From: Gammaproteobacteria bacterium
Lineage (GTDB): Bacteria > Pseudomonadota > Gammaproteobacteria > Burkholderiales > Burkholderiaceae_C
Direction: 5' to 3'
Assembly (NCBI GenBank): GCA_018820395.1
Contig: JAHJOG010000263.1
Span: 1 to 64,000, forward strand
Length of the DNA: 64,000 bases
The notes under the pieces were generated by a model. It was not told the DNA's origin and did not search any database. It was given only the letters and a program-made list of their open reading frames with translations. Position numbers and translations under genes: made by a program. Below are positions 20,647 to 30,431 of this stretch, in pieces; the first letter of the stretch is position 1, and each line of letters begins with the position of its first letter.

Positions 20647-21585
20647 ATGAGCGCGCTTCCCCCCGCACTGGACGATCGTGACGGCAAGATCTGGATGAAC
20701 GGCGACCTGGTGGAATGGCGCGACGCCAAGATCCACGTGCTGAGCCACACGCTGCACTATGGTTGCGGGGCGTTCGAAGGCGTGCGTGCCTACAACACGC
20801 AGGACGGCACGGCCATCTTCCGGCTGGCCGAGCATACCGAGCGGCTCTTCAACAGCGCCAAGATCCTGCGCATGAAGATCCCGTTTTCGCCCGAACAACT
20901 CATCGAGGCACAGAAGCAGGTGGTGCGCGCGAATCAGCTCGACAGCTGCTACCTGCGTCCGCTCGTGTGGATCGGCTCCGAAAAACTCGGCGTCAACCCG
21001 CGCGGCAACCGGATCCACGCCATGGTCGCGGCCTGGTCGTGGGGCGCCTACCTCGGCGACGAGGGCATGAAGCGCGGCATCCGCGTGAAGACCTCGAGCT
21101 ACACGCGCCACCACGTCAACATCACCATGACGCAGGCCAAGGCGGTGAGCAACTACAGCAACTCGATCCTCGCCAACATGGAAGCCGTCGACGACGGCTA
21201 CGACGAGGCGCTCCTGCTCGACGCGAGCGGCTTCGTGTCCGAAGGCGCGGGCGAGAACATCTTCGTGGTCAAGGGCGGCGTGGTCTACACGCCCGACCTG
21301 TCGGCCGGCGCGCTCAACGGCATCACCCGCAACACCGTGCTGCACATCTGCAAGGACCTCGGCCTCGAGCTGGTGCAAAAGCGCATCACTCGCGACGAGG
21401 TCTACATCGCCGAAGAAGCCTTCTTCACCGGCACCGCGGCCGAAGTCACGCCCATCCGCGAACTCGACCGCATCGAGATCGGCGCGGGCTCGCGCGGCCC
21501 CATCACCGAGAAGATCCAGAGCGCGTTCTTCGACATCGTGAACGGCCGCAATCCCAAGTACGCCCACTGGCTCACGAAAGTCTGA
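20647..21585 (+). CDS. ilvE: Branched-chain amino acid aminotransferase
   Basis: IWMNGDLVEWRDAKIHVLSHTLHYGCGAFEGVRAY; EGAGENIFVVKGG. Confidence 0.95.
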   Translation: MSALPPALDDRDGKIWMNGDLVEWRDAKIHVLSHTLHYGCGAFEGVRAYNTQDGTAIFRLAEHTERLFNSAKILRMKIPFSPEQLIEAQKQVVRANQLDSCYLRPLVWIGSEKLGVNPRGNRIHAMVAAWSWGAYLGDEGMKRGIRVKTSSYTRHHVNITMTQAKAVSNYSNSILANMEAVDDGYDEALLLDASGFVSEGAGENIFVVKGGVVYTPDLSAGALNGITRNTVLHICKDLGLELVQKRITRDEVYIAEEAFFTGTAAEVTPIRELDRIEIGAGSRGPITEKIQSAFFDIVNGRNPKYAHWLTKV

Positions 21586-21587
21586 CC

Positions 21588-21797
21588 ATGTCTGCCAACG
21601 CTGCGATCGAACTGCTCGCCAAGGACCTGAACGCGCAAGGCGGCGTGTTCTGCCCGAGCCCCAAGGCCGACATGAAGCTGTGGAGCGCGCACCCCAAGGT
21701 GTACCTCGACATCGCCCGCACCGGCGAAGCCAAGTGCCCGTATTGCGGCACCGTGTACCGGCTCAAGGCGGGCGAATCGGTGGGGCACTCGCACTAG
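21588..21797 (+). CDS. Zinc-finger domain-containing protein (69 aa)
   Basis: ...FCPSPKADMKLWSAHPKVYLDIARTGEAKCPYCGTVYRLKAGE; CPYC-type knuckle. Confidence 0.85.
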   Translation: MSANAAIELLAKDLNAQGGVFCPSPKADMKLWSAHPKVYLDIARTGEAKCPYCGTVYRLKAGESVGHSH

Positions 21798-21826
21798 CTA
21801 GGCCTGTTCGCCGCGCCTCGTGACTT

Positions 21827-23110
21827 TCATCGCGAGGGGGTCGAGGCCGGCCGGCCGGCGCCGTTTTGCAGCGGACGCCACGATGGCCTCGGCCGCCCCG
21901 ATATCAATCCGCGCCACGAATCCTCCGGCTCCTGCGCGAGCCGCAGGTAGATCATCGCCACGAACAGCAGGCTGAGCCCGATCTGGGCGTCGCGCAGCGC
22001 CGAGTTGGCGTTGATCGCGATGAGCAGGATGAGCATGGCCACGAAGGCCAGGCGGCCGACCAGGTCGTCGCGGCGCCAGGCCTGCCAGAGGCCGGTGAGC
22101 AGGATCGCCAGCAGGCTGAGCGCGCCGGGCAGGCCGGCCTGCGAACCCATCCAGAGCAGGTCGTTGTGCGGCATGTTGTAGTCGGCCAGCAGCTTGGGAC
22201 CGCGCAGGTGCCATTGCTCGGTCCAGCCGCCGATGCCCCAGCCCGCGAGCGGCCGGTCGGCGATCATGCGGGCGGTGTCGCGATACATGTAGTAGCGCAC
22301 GACCCAGCTGCCCTCGGAGACGGCACCGGCCTTGGCGGCCTCGACTTCCTGCACGCCGAGCTCGAACTTCTGCTGCACGGCCGGTGAACTCCAGAGGGCG
22401 CCCGCGATCACCGCGCCGCCCACCACCATCGCGGTGGCAAGCACCTTGAACTGCCGGCGCCACTGGTGCAGGCACGCGGCCGGGATCACGATCAGCAGGC
22501 CGAGCAGTGAAGTGCGCGACGGCAGCGTGATGCTGATGATGAGCGCCACGGCAACGATCACCGCCAGCGCCGGCGGCACGCGCCAGGCCCGCCGATGCGT
22601 GATCGCGTCCAGCGCGAACGTCACGGCGGTCGCGGCGAGGATGGTGAAGAGGAGCGCGTTGCTGATGGACTTGTTGCCCACCAGCACGATGACACCGCGC
22701 CAGGCGTCCCACACCAGGAAGTGCAGGTGGAACCCGTAATACACCGCGATGAGCGCGATGTTGAAGAGCGCCATCAGCAGGAAGCCGCGCAAGGCCCAGA
22801 TGGCTTCGTCGCGCGTGAGCGCCAGCGCCATCAGCACGGTGGCGACGATGCGCAGGCCGTGCACCAGATTGGAGGGCGTTTCGGGGTAGTGCGGCTCGAA
22901 GGCGAGCACCACCAGAGTCCACGCCAGGTAGGCCATCACCGGCCACCACAGCGGGTTGCTTCGCAGGCGTTGCGCCCTTTCGCGCCAATGGCCGGTGCAC
23001 AAGAGTGCGACGAGCATCAGCAGCGCGGCCGCGTACGGCACGCCGACCGGCATGAACACCGTGAGGCCCCAGAACAAGGCCGCCGGGCGTACCAAGACCG
23101 ATCTCTGCAT
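21827..23110 (-). CDS. O-antigen ligase/polymerase family (Wzy_C) membrane protein
   Basis: Multiple TM segments; DRPLAGWGIGGWTEQW...NMPHNDLLWMGSQAGLPGAL ligase loop. Confidence 0.82.
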   Translation of the reverse strand: MQRSVLVRPAALFWGLTVFMPVGVPYAAALLMLVALLCTGHWRERAQRLRSNPLWWPVMAYLAWTLVVLAFEPHYPETPSNLVHGLRIVATVLMALALTRDEAIWALRGFLLMALFNIALIAVYYGFHLHFLVWDAWRGVIVLVGNKSISNALLFTILAATAVTFALDAITHRRAWRVPPALAVIVAVALIISITLPSRTSLLGLLIVIPAACLHQWRRQFKVLATAMVVGGAVIAGALWSSPAVQQKFELGVQEVEAAKAGAVSEGSWVVRYYMYRDTARMIADRPLAGWGIGGWTEQWHLRGPKLLADYNMPHNDLLWMGSQAGLPGALSLLAILLTGLWQAWRRDDLVGRLAFVAMLILLIAINANSALRDAQIGLSLLFVAMIYLRLAQEPEDSWRGLISGRPRPSWRPLQNGAGRPASTPSR

Positions 23111-23238
23111 GGGGCAGGATTCTAGGTGTCGCCCCATTAGCCTTGCAGGGCGCGGGCTTGCGCTTCGAAGACCGGAGGCATCCGATGGCGCGGTCGCGCT
23201 GCACAGCGCCGGGCCGGACGCGTCCGGTCAGGCGGCGT

Positions 23239-24420
23239 TCAGGCCGGCAGTGCGATCACGAAGCTGGCGCCGCCGCCGGACCGCTCTTCGCAGCGCACGC
23301 TGCCGCCGTGCCGCTCGGCGATCGACTTGACCAGGGCAAGCCCCAGGCCGACCCCGCCGTTGCGCTCGCTCGCGCCCGGCAGGCGATAGAAGGGTTCGAA
23401 GATGCGCTCGCGCAGAGCGGCCGGCACGCCGGGCCCACGGTCGCTGACGCGAATCTGCGCTTGACCCGGGCGGCCATCGATCTGCACGCTGATCTCGCCG
23501 GCCCCGTAGCGGCGGGCGTTCTCCAGAAGGTTGCGGATGGCGCGGCGCAAGAGGCGCGGCACGCCCTGGACGGTGAGAGTGTCGCGGTCGACGCTGTCGG
23601 CCAGCTCGAGTTCGGCGTCGACGCGCGCGCATTCCTCGGCCGCGAGGCCGGCCAGGTCGACGGTCTCGACCGTGCCCATGTCGGCTTCCTTGGCGTCGAG
23701 CCGGCTTGCCAGCAGGATCTCGTCGATGAGCTGATCGAGTTCGCCGATGTTGCGCGCGATCTCGTCGCGCGCGGTCGGGGCGGGCTGGTCGCCCATCAGT
23801 TCGAGGCTCATGCGGATGCGGGTGAGCGGCGAACGCAGCTCGTGCGACGCATTGGCCAGCAAGGACTTGTGCGAGCGCACCAGTTGCTCGATGCGCTCGG
23901 CGGCGGCGTTGAACCGGTTGGCCAAATCGGCCACCTCGTCCTGGCCTTCGTCGGCGACCCGCACGGAGAGGTCGCCCTCGCCCCACTTCTGGACGCCGCG
24001 CTGCAGCACCTCGAGCCGCTTGGTGATCCGGCGAACGATCGGGTAGACGCCGAGCGCCACCGCGATGCCGACCAGCGCGATCATCCAGCCCAGGCCGAAG
24101 GGCGTGCGCCAGGGCGCCATTCCACCCGTGCCGTTGCGGCGCTCGCGCGGCGCCACCTGCAGCGTGAGTGCGCGGCCATCGTCCAGTTTCACGTCGAATT
24201 CCAGGCCCTTTCCGGGCACGCGAATCGCCTTGCCCGCGCCGATGGCGAGGTCCTGGTCGTTCAGCACCACCACGTCGCGCGGCAGGGGCGCCAGGCGCTC
24301 GCGCTCGCTCTGCGCGGCTTCGCGCACGATCCAGTTGGCGGTCAGGGTGAGGATGAACACGCCCGCCACCACCGCCAGCCAGACGCGGACGTAGAGGTGG
24401 CGCGTGTAGAGATTGCGCAT
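23239..24420 (-). CDS. Two-component sensor histidine kinase
   Basis: HAMP-like region, LANASHELRSPLTRIRMSLEL, VSDRGPGVPAALRERIFEPFYR; longer start at 24465 possible. Confidence 0.9.
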   Translation of the reverse strand: MRNLYTRHLYVRVWLAVVAGVFILTLTANWIVREAAQSERERLAPLPRDVVVLNDQDLAIGAGKAIRVPGKGLEFDVKLDDGRALTLQVAPRERRNGTGGMAPWRTPFGLGWMIALVGIAVALGVYPIVRRITKRLEVLQRGVQKWGEGDLSVRVADEGQDEVADLANRFNAAAERIEQLVRSHKSLLANASHELRSPLTRIRMSLELMGDQPAPTARDEIARNIGELDQLIDEILLASRLDAKEADMGTVETVDLAGLAAEECARVDAELELADSVDRDTLTVQGVPRLLRRAIRNLLENARRYGAGEISVQIDGRPGQAQIRVSDRGPGVPAALRERIFEPFYRLPGASERNGGVGLGLALVKSIAERHGGSVRCEERSGGGASFVIALPA

Positions 24421-24445
24421 GCGTTGGGCGGGCCCGTGGCGACGA

Positions 24446-25159
24446 TCAGTCTTGCTGTTTGGCAAACACGTAGCCGACGCCGCGCACGGTCAGGATGCGC
24501 TTCGGGTTCTTGGCGTCGATTTCGATGGCGGCGCGGATGCGGCCCATGTGCACGTCGATCGAGCGGTCGAAGGCTTCGAGCTCGCGGCCGCGCACCGCTT
24601 CCATGATCTGGTCGCGCGACAACACGCGGCCGGCGCGCTCGGCCATCGCGACGAGCAGGTCGAACTGGTAGGACGTGAGGTCGGCCGGCTGCCCGGCAAC
24701 GGTGACGCTGCGCGCGTTGCGATCGATTTCCAGCGAGCCGAAGCGCATGACGGTGGCGGCGGTGGACTCGTTCGCGCCTTCGCTGCGGCGGCGCAGCACC
24801 GCGCGGATGCGCGCCAGCAGCTCGCGCGGTTCGAACGGCTTGGGCAGGTAGTCGTCGGCGCCGATTTCCAGGCCGATGATCCGGTCCATCGGGTCGCCCT
24901 TGGCGGTCAGCATCAGCACCGACACCTTGGACAGGCCGTTGGGCAGCGCCCGGATGCGTCGGCACACCTCGAGGCCGTCGGTGTCCGGCAGCATCAGGTC
25001 GAGGATCACGAGGTCGGGCGAGCGCAACTGGAGCTGCTCGATGCCGCTCGCGCCGTCGCCGGCATGGTGAAAGCCGAAACCCGACTTCACAAGGTACTCG
25101 CCGACCATCTGCGCCAGTCGCTCGTCGTCTTCGATCATCAGGAGTTGGGGGGTGCTCAT
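24446..25159 (-). CDS. OmpR-family response regulator
   Basis: LLMIEDDERLAQMVGEYL, VILDLMLPDTDGLEVCRRIR, C-terminal winged helix DVHMGRIRAAIE. Confidence 0.93.
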   Translation of the reverse strand: MSTPQLLMIEDDERLAQMVGEYLVKSGFGFHHAGDGASGIEQLQLRSPDLVILDLMLPDTDGLEVCRRIRALPNGLSKVSVLMLTAKGDPMDRIIGLEIGADDYLPKPFEPRELLARIRAVLRRRSEGANESTAATVMRFGSLEIDRNARSVTVAGQPADLTSYQFDLLVAMAERAGRVLSRDQIMEAVRGRELEAFDRSIDVHMGRIRAAIEIDAKNPKRILTVRGVGYVFAKQQD

Positions 25160-25275
25160 CTCGGTCCTCGGCCGGTGGGTCCGGCTTTCATGTTCACAGC
25201 TTCGCGGGTGGACGACAAGAAGTCTTGAAGGCTCCGTAAAGTTCGCGTAAACCTCTCGCGCCGCAAGCGCCCAGG

Positions 25276-26901
25276 TCAGATCTCGAAGAGCAGTGTGCCC
25301 AGGGCGGCGCCCACCGGCTCGACCGTCATTTTCTCGGCCAGCACCGCGCGCAGGGCCGCGCCGTCGACGCCGGGGTATTCATCACTCACACGCACCAGGA
25401 TCTCGCCGGCCAGCACCCGCAGCTGTTCGACCGAGCCGCGCAGCCGGCTCCGGAACGCCGCGTCGTCGAGCTGGTCGTTCAGGCTGCGGTTGAGCTCGGC
25501 GAACCAGGGCAGGCTGGCCTGGTCGAGCATCACCGGCTTGTTCTGCTTTCGGCTCACGCCCGACCAGGCGCGCAGAAAAGGCTGCATGGCCAGGTTGAGC
25601 CGCTGGCAGTGCTGCAGCTCTTCGCGCAGGCTGCCGAGCACGGCGAGGTCGGTCAGGCGCTCGTGGAAGAAGATCTGCGAGAGCACGCCCCAGTAGTAGG
25701 TGTAGTCCCAGATCACCTTGGCGGGCAGCACTTCGGGGTCGCCGAAGAGCGCGTATTGATCGGTGTAGAGCGCCAGCGTGCTCTCGTAGAACGAGTGGTA
25801 GATCTGGTCGTAGAGCTGCGACCGCGCGTCGAGCGCATGGCCGGCGCGGTCGTGCCCGATCAGGTCGACGATGTAGGTGTTGCTCATCGCGATGAAGTCG
25901 CTGCCGGGCGAATAGAACGGGTCCAGGAAGAGCCCCGCCTCGCCGGTGAGCGCCCAGCGCTGGCTCGAAAACACCTGCTTGCAGCCGTAGGAGAAATTGC
26001 GGAAGAAGGCGAAGTCTTGCAATTGGTCGCGCTTGCCGTCGAGTTCGTCGTGCAGCATCGGCTGCCAGATGCGCAGCCAGTCCATCGCCTTGTCGAAGGT
26101 GTCGAAGGCTTCCAGCGGATGGTGTCTCGGGTCGGCCACGATGCCGATCGAATGCGAACCCGAGGCCAGCGGGATCAGCCAAACCCAGTAGCCCGTGCCG
26201 ACCAGGTGGTTGGTGGACATCCAGCGCGCACGGGGCTCGCAGCGCGCCCGCCAGGCGGGGTCGTCGCTCCATTCGTCGATCTCGATGCGGCCGCGCACGC
26301 GGAACCACACCGCATTGCAGGTGTGCGCATTGGTCTCGGCCAGGCCGAGCTTGCGCTTGAGGATGCCCGCGCGGCCGCAGGCGTCGATCACCCAGCGCGC
26401 CTCGATGTCGTGCGTCTGCTCGCCTTGCACCCAGGCCAGGCGATGTGGCTGGACTTCGTCTGCAGCCAGCTCGATCCGCACGACCCGCGCGTCGTCGACG
26501 AAGCGCACCCCGGCGCGCGTCGCCTCTTCGGCCAGGTAGTTTTCGAAGATGCCACGGTCGATCTGGTAGCTGGGCACCGACAGCGGACGGCTCGCGCCGA
26601 TCTCGGTCACCTCGGCGATGTCGCGCCGGCCTTCGCTGAAGAAGAAGCGAAAGCCGAACTTGCGCAACTGCCGGTCGTCGAGGTGCGGCTTGAGGCCCAG
26701 CACCGTGTCGAAATAGTGCGCGCCGATTTCCACCGACGATTCGCCGACCTTGTGCGTCGCGTGCGGCACCGGGTGCGACCGCCGCTCCAGCACCACCACG
26801 TCGATGTCGGCGAAGCGCTGGCGCAGCTGCAGCGCGAGCGTGAGACCCGCGAGCCCGCCCCCCATGATCACGACGTCGTGACGGCGGAGACCGGCGTTCA
26901 T
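25276..26901 (-). CDS. Flavin-dependent halogenase-like FAD oxidoreductase
   Basis: VVIMGGGLAGLTLALQL FAD motif; GTGYWVWLIPLASG (WxWxIP); FLDPFYSPGSDF (FxxPxxSxG); LRKFGFRF candidate lysine. Confidence 0.78.
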   Translation of the reverse strand: MNAGLRRHDVVIMGGGLAGLTLALQLRQRFADIDVVVLERRSHPVPHATHKVGESSVEIGAHYFDTVLGLKPHLDDRQLRKFGFRFFFSEGRRDIAEVTEIGASRPLSVPSYQIDRGIFENYLAEEATRAGVRFVDDARVVRIELAADEVQPHRLAWVQGEQTHDIEARWVIDACGRAGILKRKLGLAETNAHTCNAVWFRVRGRIEIDEWSDDPAWRARCEPRARWMSTNHLVGTGYWVWLIPLASGSHSIGIVADPRHHPLEAFDTFDKAMDWLRIWQPMLHDELDGKRDQLQDFAFFRNFSYGCKQVFSSQRWALTGEAGLFLDPFYSPGSDFIAMSNTYIVDLIGHDRAGHALDARSQLYDQIYHSFYESTLALYTDQYALFGDPEVLPAKVIWDYTYYWGVLSQIFFHERLTDLAVLGSLREELQHCQRLNLAMQPFLRAWSGVSRKQNKPVMLDQASLPWFAELNRSLNDQLDDAAFRSRLRGSVEQLRVLAGEILVRVSDEYPGVDGAALRAVLAEKMTVEPVGAALGTLLFEI

Positions 26902-26906
26902 GGCGT

Positions 26907-27725
26907 TCAAGCCTGCGGCGAAATCTGCAATTGAAGGTGCACGCCGCCGGCGAGCGGCAGGCCCAGCCGGGCGGCGTCGCCGCGCGCCAGCGCCTCGAAG
27001 AGCGGCAGCGCATCGGCCATGGCGTTGATCTGCAGCGCCCGTGCGGCGGGCGATGCCGGAGCGCCGGCCGGGGCCGCGCCGGGCGCCAGCGACCAATCGA
27101 ACTCGGCCACCGTCCGCTCGGTGCGTTCGGGCGCGATCACCAGGGCCACCGCCAGCAGGTCGCGGCTGGTCGTCACCGACGACAGGGCGCCGACCGACGG
27201 CATGTCGTAGCCGGCGAGCAGCACGGCCTGGTGGTCCGCGGCGCATTGGGCGGCGGCTTCGAGCAGGGCCGAGGCGAAAGTGCTTTCGTAGGCCGACACC
27301 GAGTTGCTCGCGGCCATGCAGCCGGTGCCGATGGTCCAGTAGCCCACCGCAGCGTTGTGCACCGAGTTGTGGAACTTGATGGGCGACAGCAGCTTGGGGT
27401 CGTTGGCCAGCGTGCTGCACATGTAGTCGTTGATGCCGAGGTCGCCATGGGCCGAGGCGAAAACGCAGGGCAGGTCGGCCGCCTGCCGGCCGGACGCAGC
27501 GATGGACGCCGCGGCCACCTCGAGGGCCAGGGCCACGGTGTCGGGCGCGCGGCGGCGCTCTGCCGGGGCCAGCACCTGCGGCGACGGCCGCTTGGCGGGC
27601 GGGTCGGCCGGCTCGGCTTCGCCGCGGAACACGGCGCGCGCCAGCTCCCAACCTGGCAGGCTCGGCGCCCACAGGGCCGGGCCTTCGATGTAGAGAGTCG
27701 GCGTCTTGGCTGGCGTGGCGCTCAT
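26907..27725 (-). CDS. Beta-ketoacyl synthase-like chain-length-factor-type protein
   Basis: MSATPAKTPTLYIEGPALWAPSLPGWELARAVFRGE...FASAHGDLGINDYMCSTLAND..KFHNSVHNAAVGYWTIGTGCMAASNSVSAYESTFASALLEAA. Confidence 0.8.
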   Translation of the reverse strand: MSATPAKTPTLYIEGPALWAPSLPGWELARAVFRGEAEPADPPAKRPSPQVLAPAERRRAPDTVALALEVAAASIAASGRQAADLPCVFASAHGDLGINDYMCSTLANDPKLLSPIKFHNSVHNAAVGYWTIGTGCMAASNSVSAYESTFASALLEAAAQCAADHQAVLLAGYDMPSVGALSSVTTSRDLLAVALVIAPERTERTVAEFDWSLAPGAAPAGAPASPAARALQINAMADALPLFEALARGDAARLGLPLAGGVHLQLQISPQA

Positions 27726-28915
27726 GCTGCGGCTCCCTTGCCGAACACGAGCGAGCAGTTGTTGCCGCCGAAGCCGAAGGAGTTGCTCAGCGCATGCCGC
27801 ACGTTGCCGCGCGCCGGCTCGAGCTTGATCTGAGGGCCGCACTCGGGGTCGAGTCGGCCGGTGTTGACCGTGCCCGGCATCAGCCCTGTTTCGAGCGCCA
27901 GCAGGCTGATGACGGCCTCGACGATGCCGGCCGCACCCAGCGTGTGTCCGGTGAAGCCCTTGGTGGAGCTGGCGTGCGTGCTTGCCGGAAACCGGCGTGT
28001 CACCAGCGCGCCTTCGACCTCGTCGTTCTTCATGCTGGCGGTGCCGTGCATGTTGATGTAGTCGATCGAGTCGGCCGCGATGCCGGCGCGGGCCAGCGCA
28101 TCGTCCAACGCTTTCTCGGCGCCCAGGCCCTGCGGATGCGGCGTGGACATGTGGTGCGCGTCGCTCGCCTCGCCGTAGCCCTGGAGCTCGAGCGCGCCGG
28201 GGCCGCGCTCGATCAGCGCGAAGCCGGCGGCCTCGCCGAGGCTGATGCCGTTGCGTCCGGCGTCGAAGGGACGGCAGGGTTCGGGCGACACGAGCTCCAG
28301 CGAGTTGAAGCCGAACAGCACGCTGCCGCAGAGCGTGTCGACGCCGCCCACCACGGCTGCGTCGACCAGCCCCAGGCGGATCAGCCGCTCGGCCGATGCG
28401 AAGGCCTTGGCGCTCGACGAGCAGGCGGTCGAAATGGTTTCGGACGGGCCTTCGAGACCGAGCGCCTCCTGCACGAACATCCCCAACGAATGCGGGGTGT
28501 GGACCCGCGGGCGGTGCTGGTCCGGCGGAAAGCTGCCGTCGGCCTGGAGCTGCGTGTACGACAGCTCGGTCTCGCCGATGCTGGACGTCGACGTGCCGAG
28601 GATCAGCGCGACGCGCGTCGGGCCGTAGCGTTCACGCGCCTGCGCCACCGCATCGATGAAGCCATCGGCCTGCAGACCGAGCCAGGCCAGCCGGTTGTTG
28701 CGGCAGTCCCAGGCGGCGAGGTGTTCAGGAAGGCGAAGCGCTTCGAGGCCTTCCACGCGCCCGATCCAGGTCGGAAGCGGCGCGTCGCCGAAGTCGTTGG
28801 CGCGCAGGCCGCTCCGGGATTGCTCCATGGCCTGGAGCAGCGCGGCCTTGCCGACGCCGACCGCCGATGTCGCCGTGTAGGCGCTGATCTTGAGGGGTTG
28901 AATGGGAGAGGGCAC
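27722..28915 (-). CDS. Beta-ketoacyl-ACP synthase (FabB/FabF-like)
   Basis: GTG start: VPSPIQPLKISAYTATSAVGVG; TACSSSAKAF, YINMHGTASMKNDEVE, SSTKGFTGHTLGAAG, NSFGFGGNN. Confidence 0.88.
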   Translation of the reverse strand: MPSPIQPLKISAYTATSAVGVGKAALLQAMEQSRSGLRANDFGDAPLPTWIGRVEGLEALRLPEHLAAWDCRNNRLAWLGLQADGFIDAVAQARERYGPTRVALILGTSTSSIGETELSYTQLQADGSFPPDQHRPRVHTPHSLGMFVQEALGLEGPSETISTACSSSAKAFASAERLIRLGLVDAAVVGGVDTLCGSVLFGFNSLELVSPEPCRPFDAGRNGISLGEAAGFALIERGPGALELQGYGEASDAHHMSTPHPQGLGAEKALDDALARAGIAADSIDYINMHGTASMKNDEVEGALVTRRFPASTHASSTKGFTGHTLGAAGIVEAVISLLALETGLMPGTVNTGRLDPECGPQIKLEPARGNVRHALSNSFGFGGNNCSLVFGKGAAA

Positions 28916-28994
28916 GGTGTGTGTCGAGAAGCGAAAAAAACACGACAGAGTACCAGTTAGCCGGTGCCCGAAGGCGCCCCGCGATGGTCGAGGG

Positions 28995-30383
28995 TTATTC
29001 GCCCGCTCGGCCCGCGTCGGGGGCGCCCGGCATGGCGCCCGCCGCACCGTTCGCCGACGAACGCCGGGCCCGTGCGGCCAGCACCACCAGCAGCAGCACC
29101 GGCACGCCCAGCAACGCCGTCCCGATGAAGAAGGGGCGGTAACCGTACCCGTCGACGAACACGCCCGAGTAGCCGGCGATGAATTTCGGCAGCAGCAGCA
29201 TCAGCGAACTGAAGAGCGCGTATTGCGTGGCCGAATAGCTGACGTTGGTCAGGCTCGACAGGTAGGCGATGAACGCGGCCGACGCGATGCCGCCCGCCAG
29301 GTTGTCCGCCGACACCACGAAGATGAGACCGTAGAGGTCGTGGCCGCGCGAGGCGAGCCACGCGAAGAGCAGGTTGCTCGCCGCGCTCAGCACGGCTCCC
29401 AGCATCAGCACGCGCATCACGCCCAGGCGCATCGACAGCACGCCGCCGACGAAGGCGCCCACCAGCGTCATCGCCACGCCGTAGATCTTGCTGACCGACG
29501 CCACCTCGTCCTTGGTGAAGCCCATGTCGACGTAGAAGGGGTTGGCCATGATGCCCATCACGACGTCGCTGATGCGGTAGATGGCGATCAGCGACAGGAT
29601 CAGCACCGCCTGCCACTTGTAGCGCCCGATGAAGTCGGCAAACGGTTCGATCAGCACGGCGTGCAGCCATTCGGCCGCGTTGCGCGTCGGCGGCAGCGCG
29701 ACGCGCGCGGGCTCCGGCGACAGCAGCACGGTGACCACGCCCACCGCCATCGACGCCGCCATCACCAGATAGGCCGTCTTCCAGCCGCCGTTCTGATAGC
29801 CCGAGGCGCCGCTGAGCTCGGAATAGGCGGCAATCCACAGCACGCCCGCGCCGGCCCAGATCATGGCGAGCCGGTAGCCGGTCTGGTAGGCCGCCGCCAG
29901 CGCCGCCTGCTTGCGGCTCGCTGCGGATTCGATGCGAAAGGCATCGAGCGCGATGTCCTGCGTGGCCGAACCGAAGGCCACCAGCAGCGCGGCCCAGATC
30001 AGCGGCTTCAGCCCGTCGCTCGGGTCGTTGAACGCCATGCCGATCAGGCCCGTCACCACGGCAGCTTGCGCCAGCAGCAGCCATCCGCGGCGCCGCCCGA
30101 GCAAGGTGGTGAGCGGCGGCACCGGAAGGCGGTCGACCAGCGGCGCCCACACCCACTTGAATCCGTAGGCGAGCCCGACCCAGCTCAGGTAGCCGATGGT
30201 GGTGCGGTCCACGCCGGCTTCGCGCAATCGAAAGCTCAACGTGCCCAGCACCAGCAGCAATGGCAGGCCCGCCGAGAAGCCCAGTGCCAGCATGCGCAGC
30301 GTCGCGGGTTCGAGATAGACCTTGAGCGCGTCGCGCCAGGGCAGGGGAGAAGGCGAGGCTTCGGCAGTCGAAGGTTCTGACAT
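28995..30383 (-). CDS. ampG: AmpG-family muropeptide MFS transporter
   Basis: 462 aa, ~12 TM; LGFSAGLPLLLVLGTLSFRLREAGVDRTTIGYLSWVGLAYGFKWVWAPLVDRL. Confidence 0.87.
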   Translation of the reverse strand: MSEPSTAEASPSPLPWRDALKVYLEPATLRMLALGFSAGLPLLLVLGTLSFRLREAGVDRTTIGYLSWVGLAYGFKWVWAPLVDRLPVPPLTTLLGRRRGWLLLAQAAVVTGLIGMAFNDPSDGLKPLIWAALLVAFGSATQDIALDAFRIESAASRKQAALAAAYQTGYRLAMIWAGAGVLWIAAYSELSGASGYQNGGWKTAYLVMAASMAVGVVTVLLSPEPARVALPPTRNAAEWLHAVLIEPFADFIGRYKWQAVLILSLIAIYRISDVVMGIMANPFYVDMGFTKDEVASVSKIYGVAMTLVGAFVGGVLSMRLGVMRVLMLGAVLSAASNLLFAWLASRGHDLYGLIFVVSADNLAGGIASAAFIAYLSSLTNVSYSATQYALFSSLMLLLPKFIAGYSGVFVDGYGYRPFFIGTALLGVPVLLLVVLAARARRSSANGAAGAMPGAPDAGRAGE

Positions 30384-30431
30384 GGAGGCGATCGGATGGA
30401 CCGTCCATTATTCCCGCTCGGCCGGCGTCGG

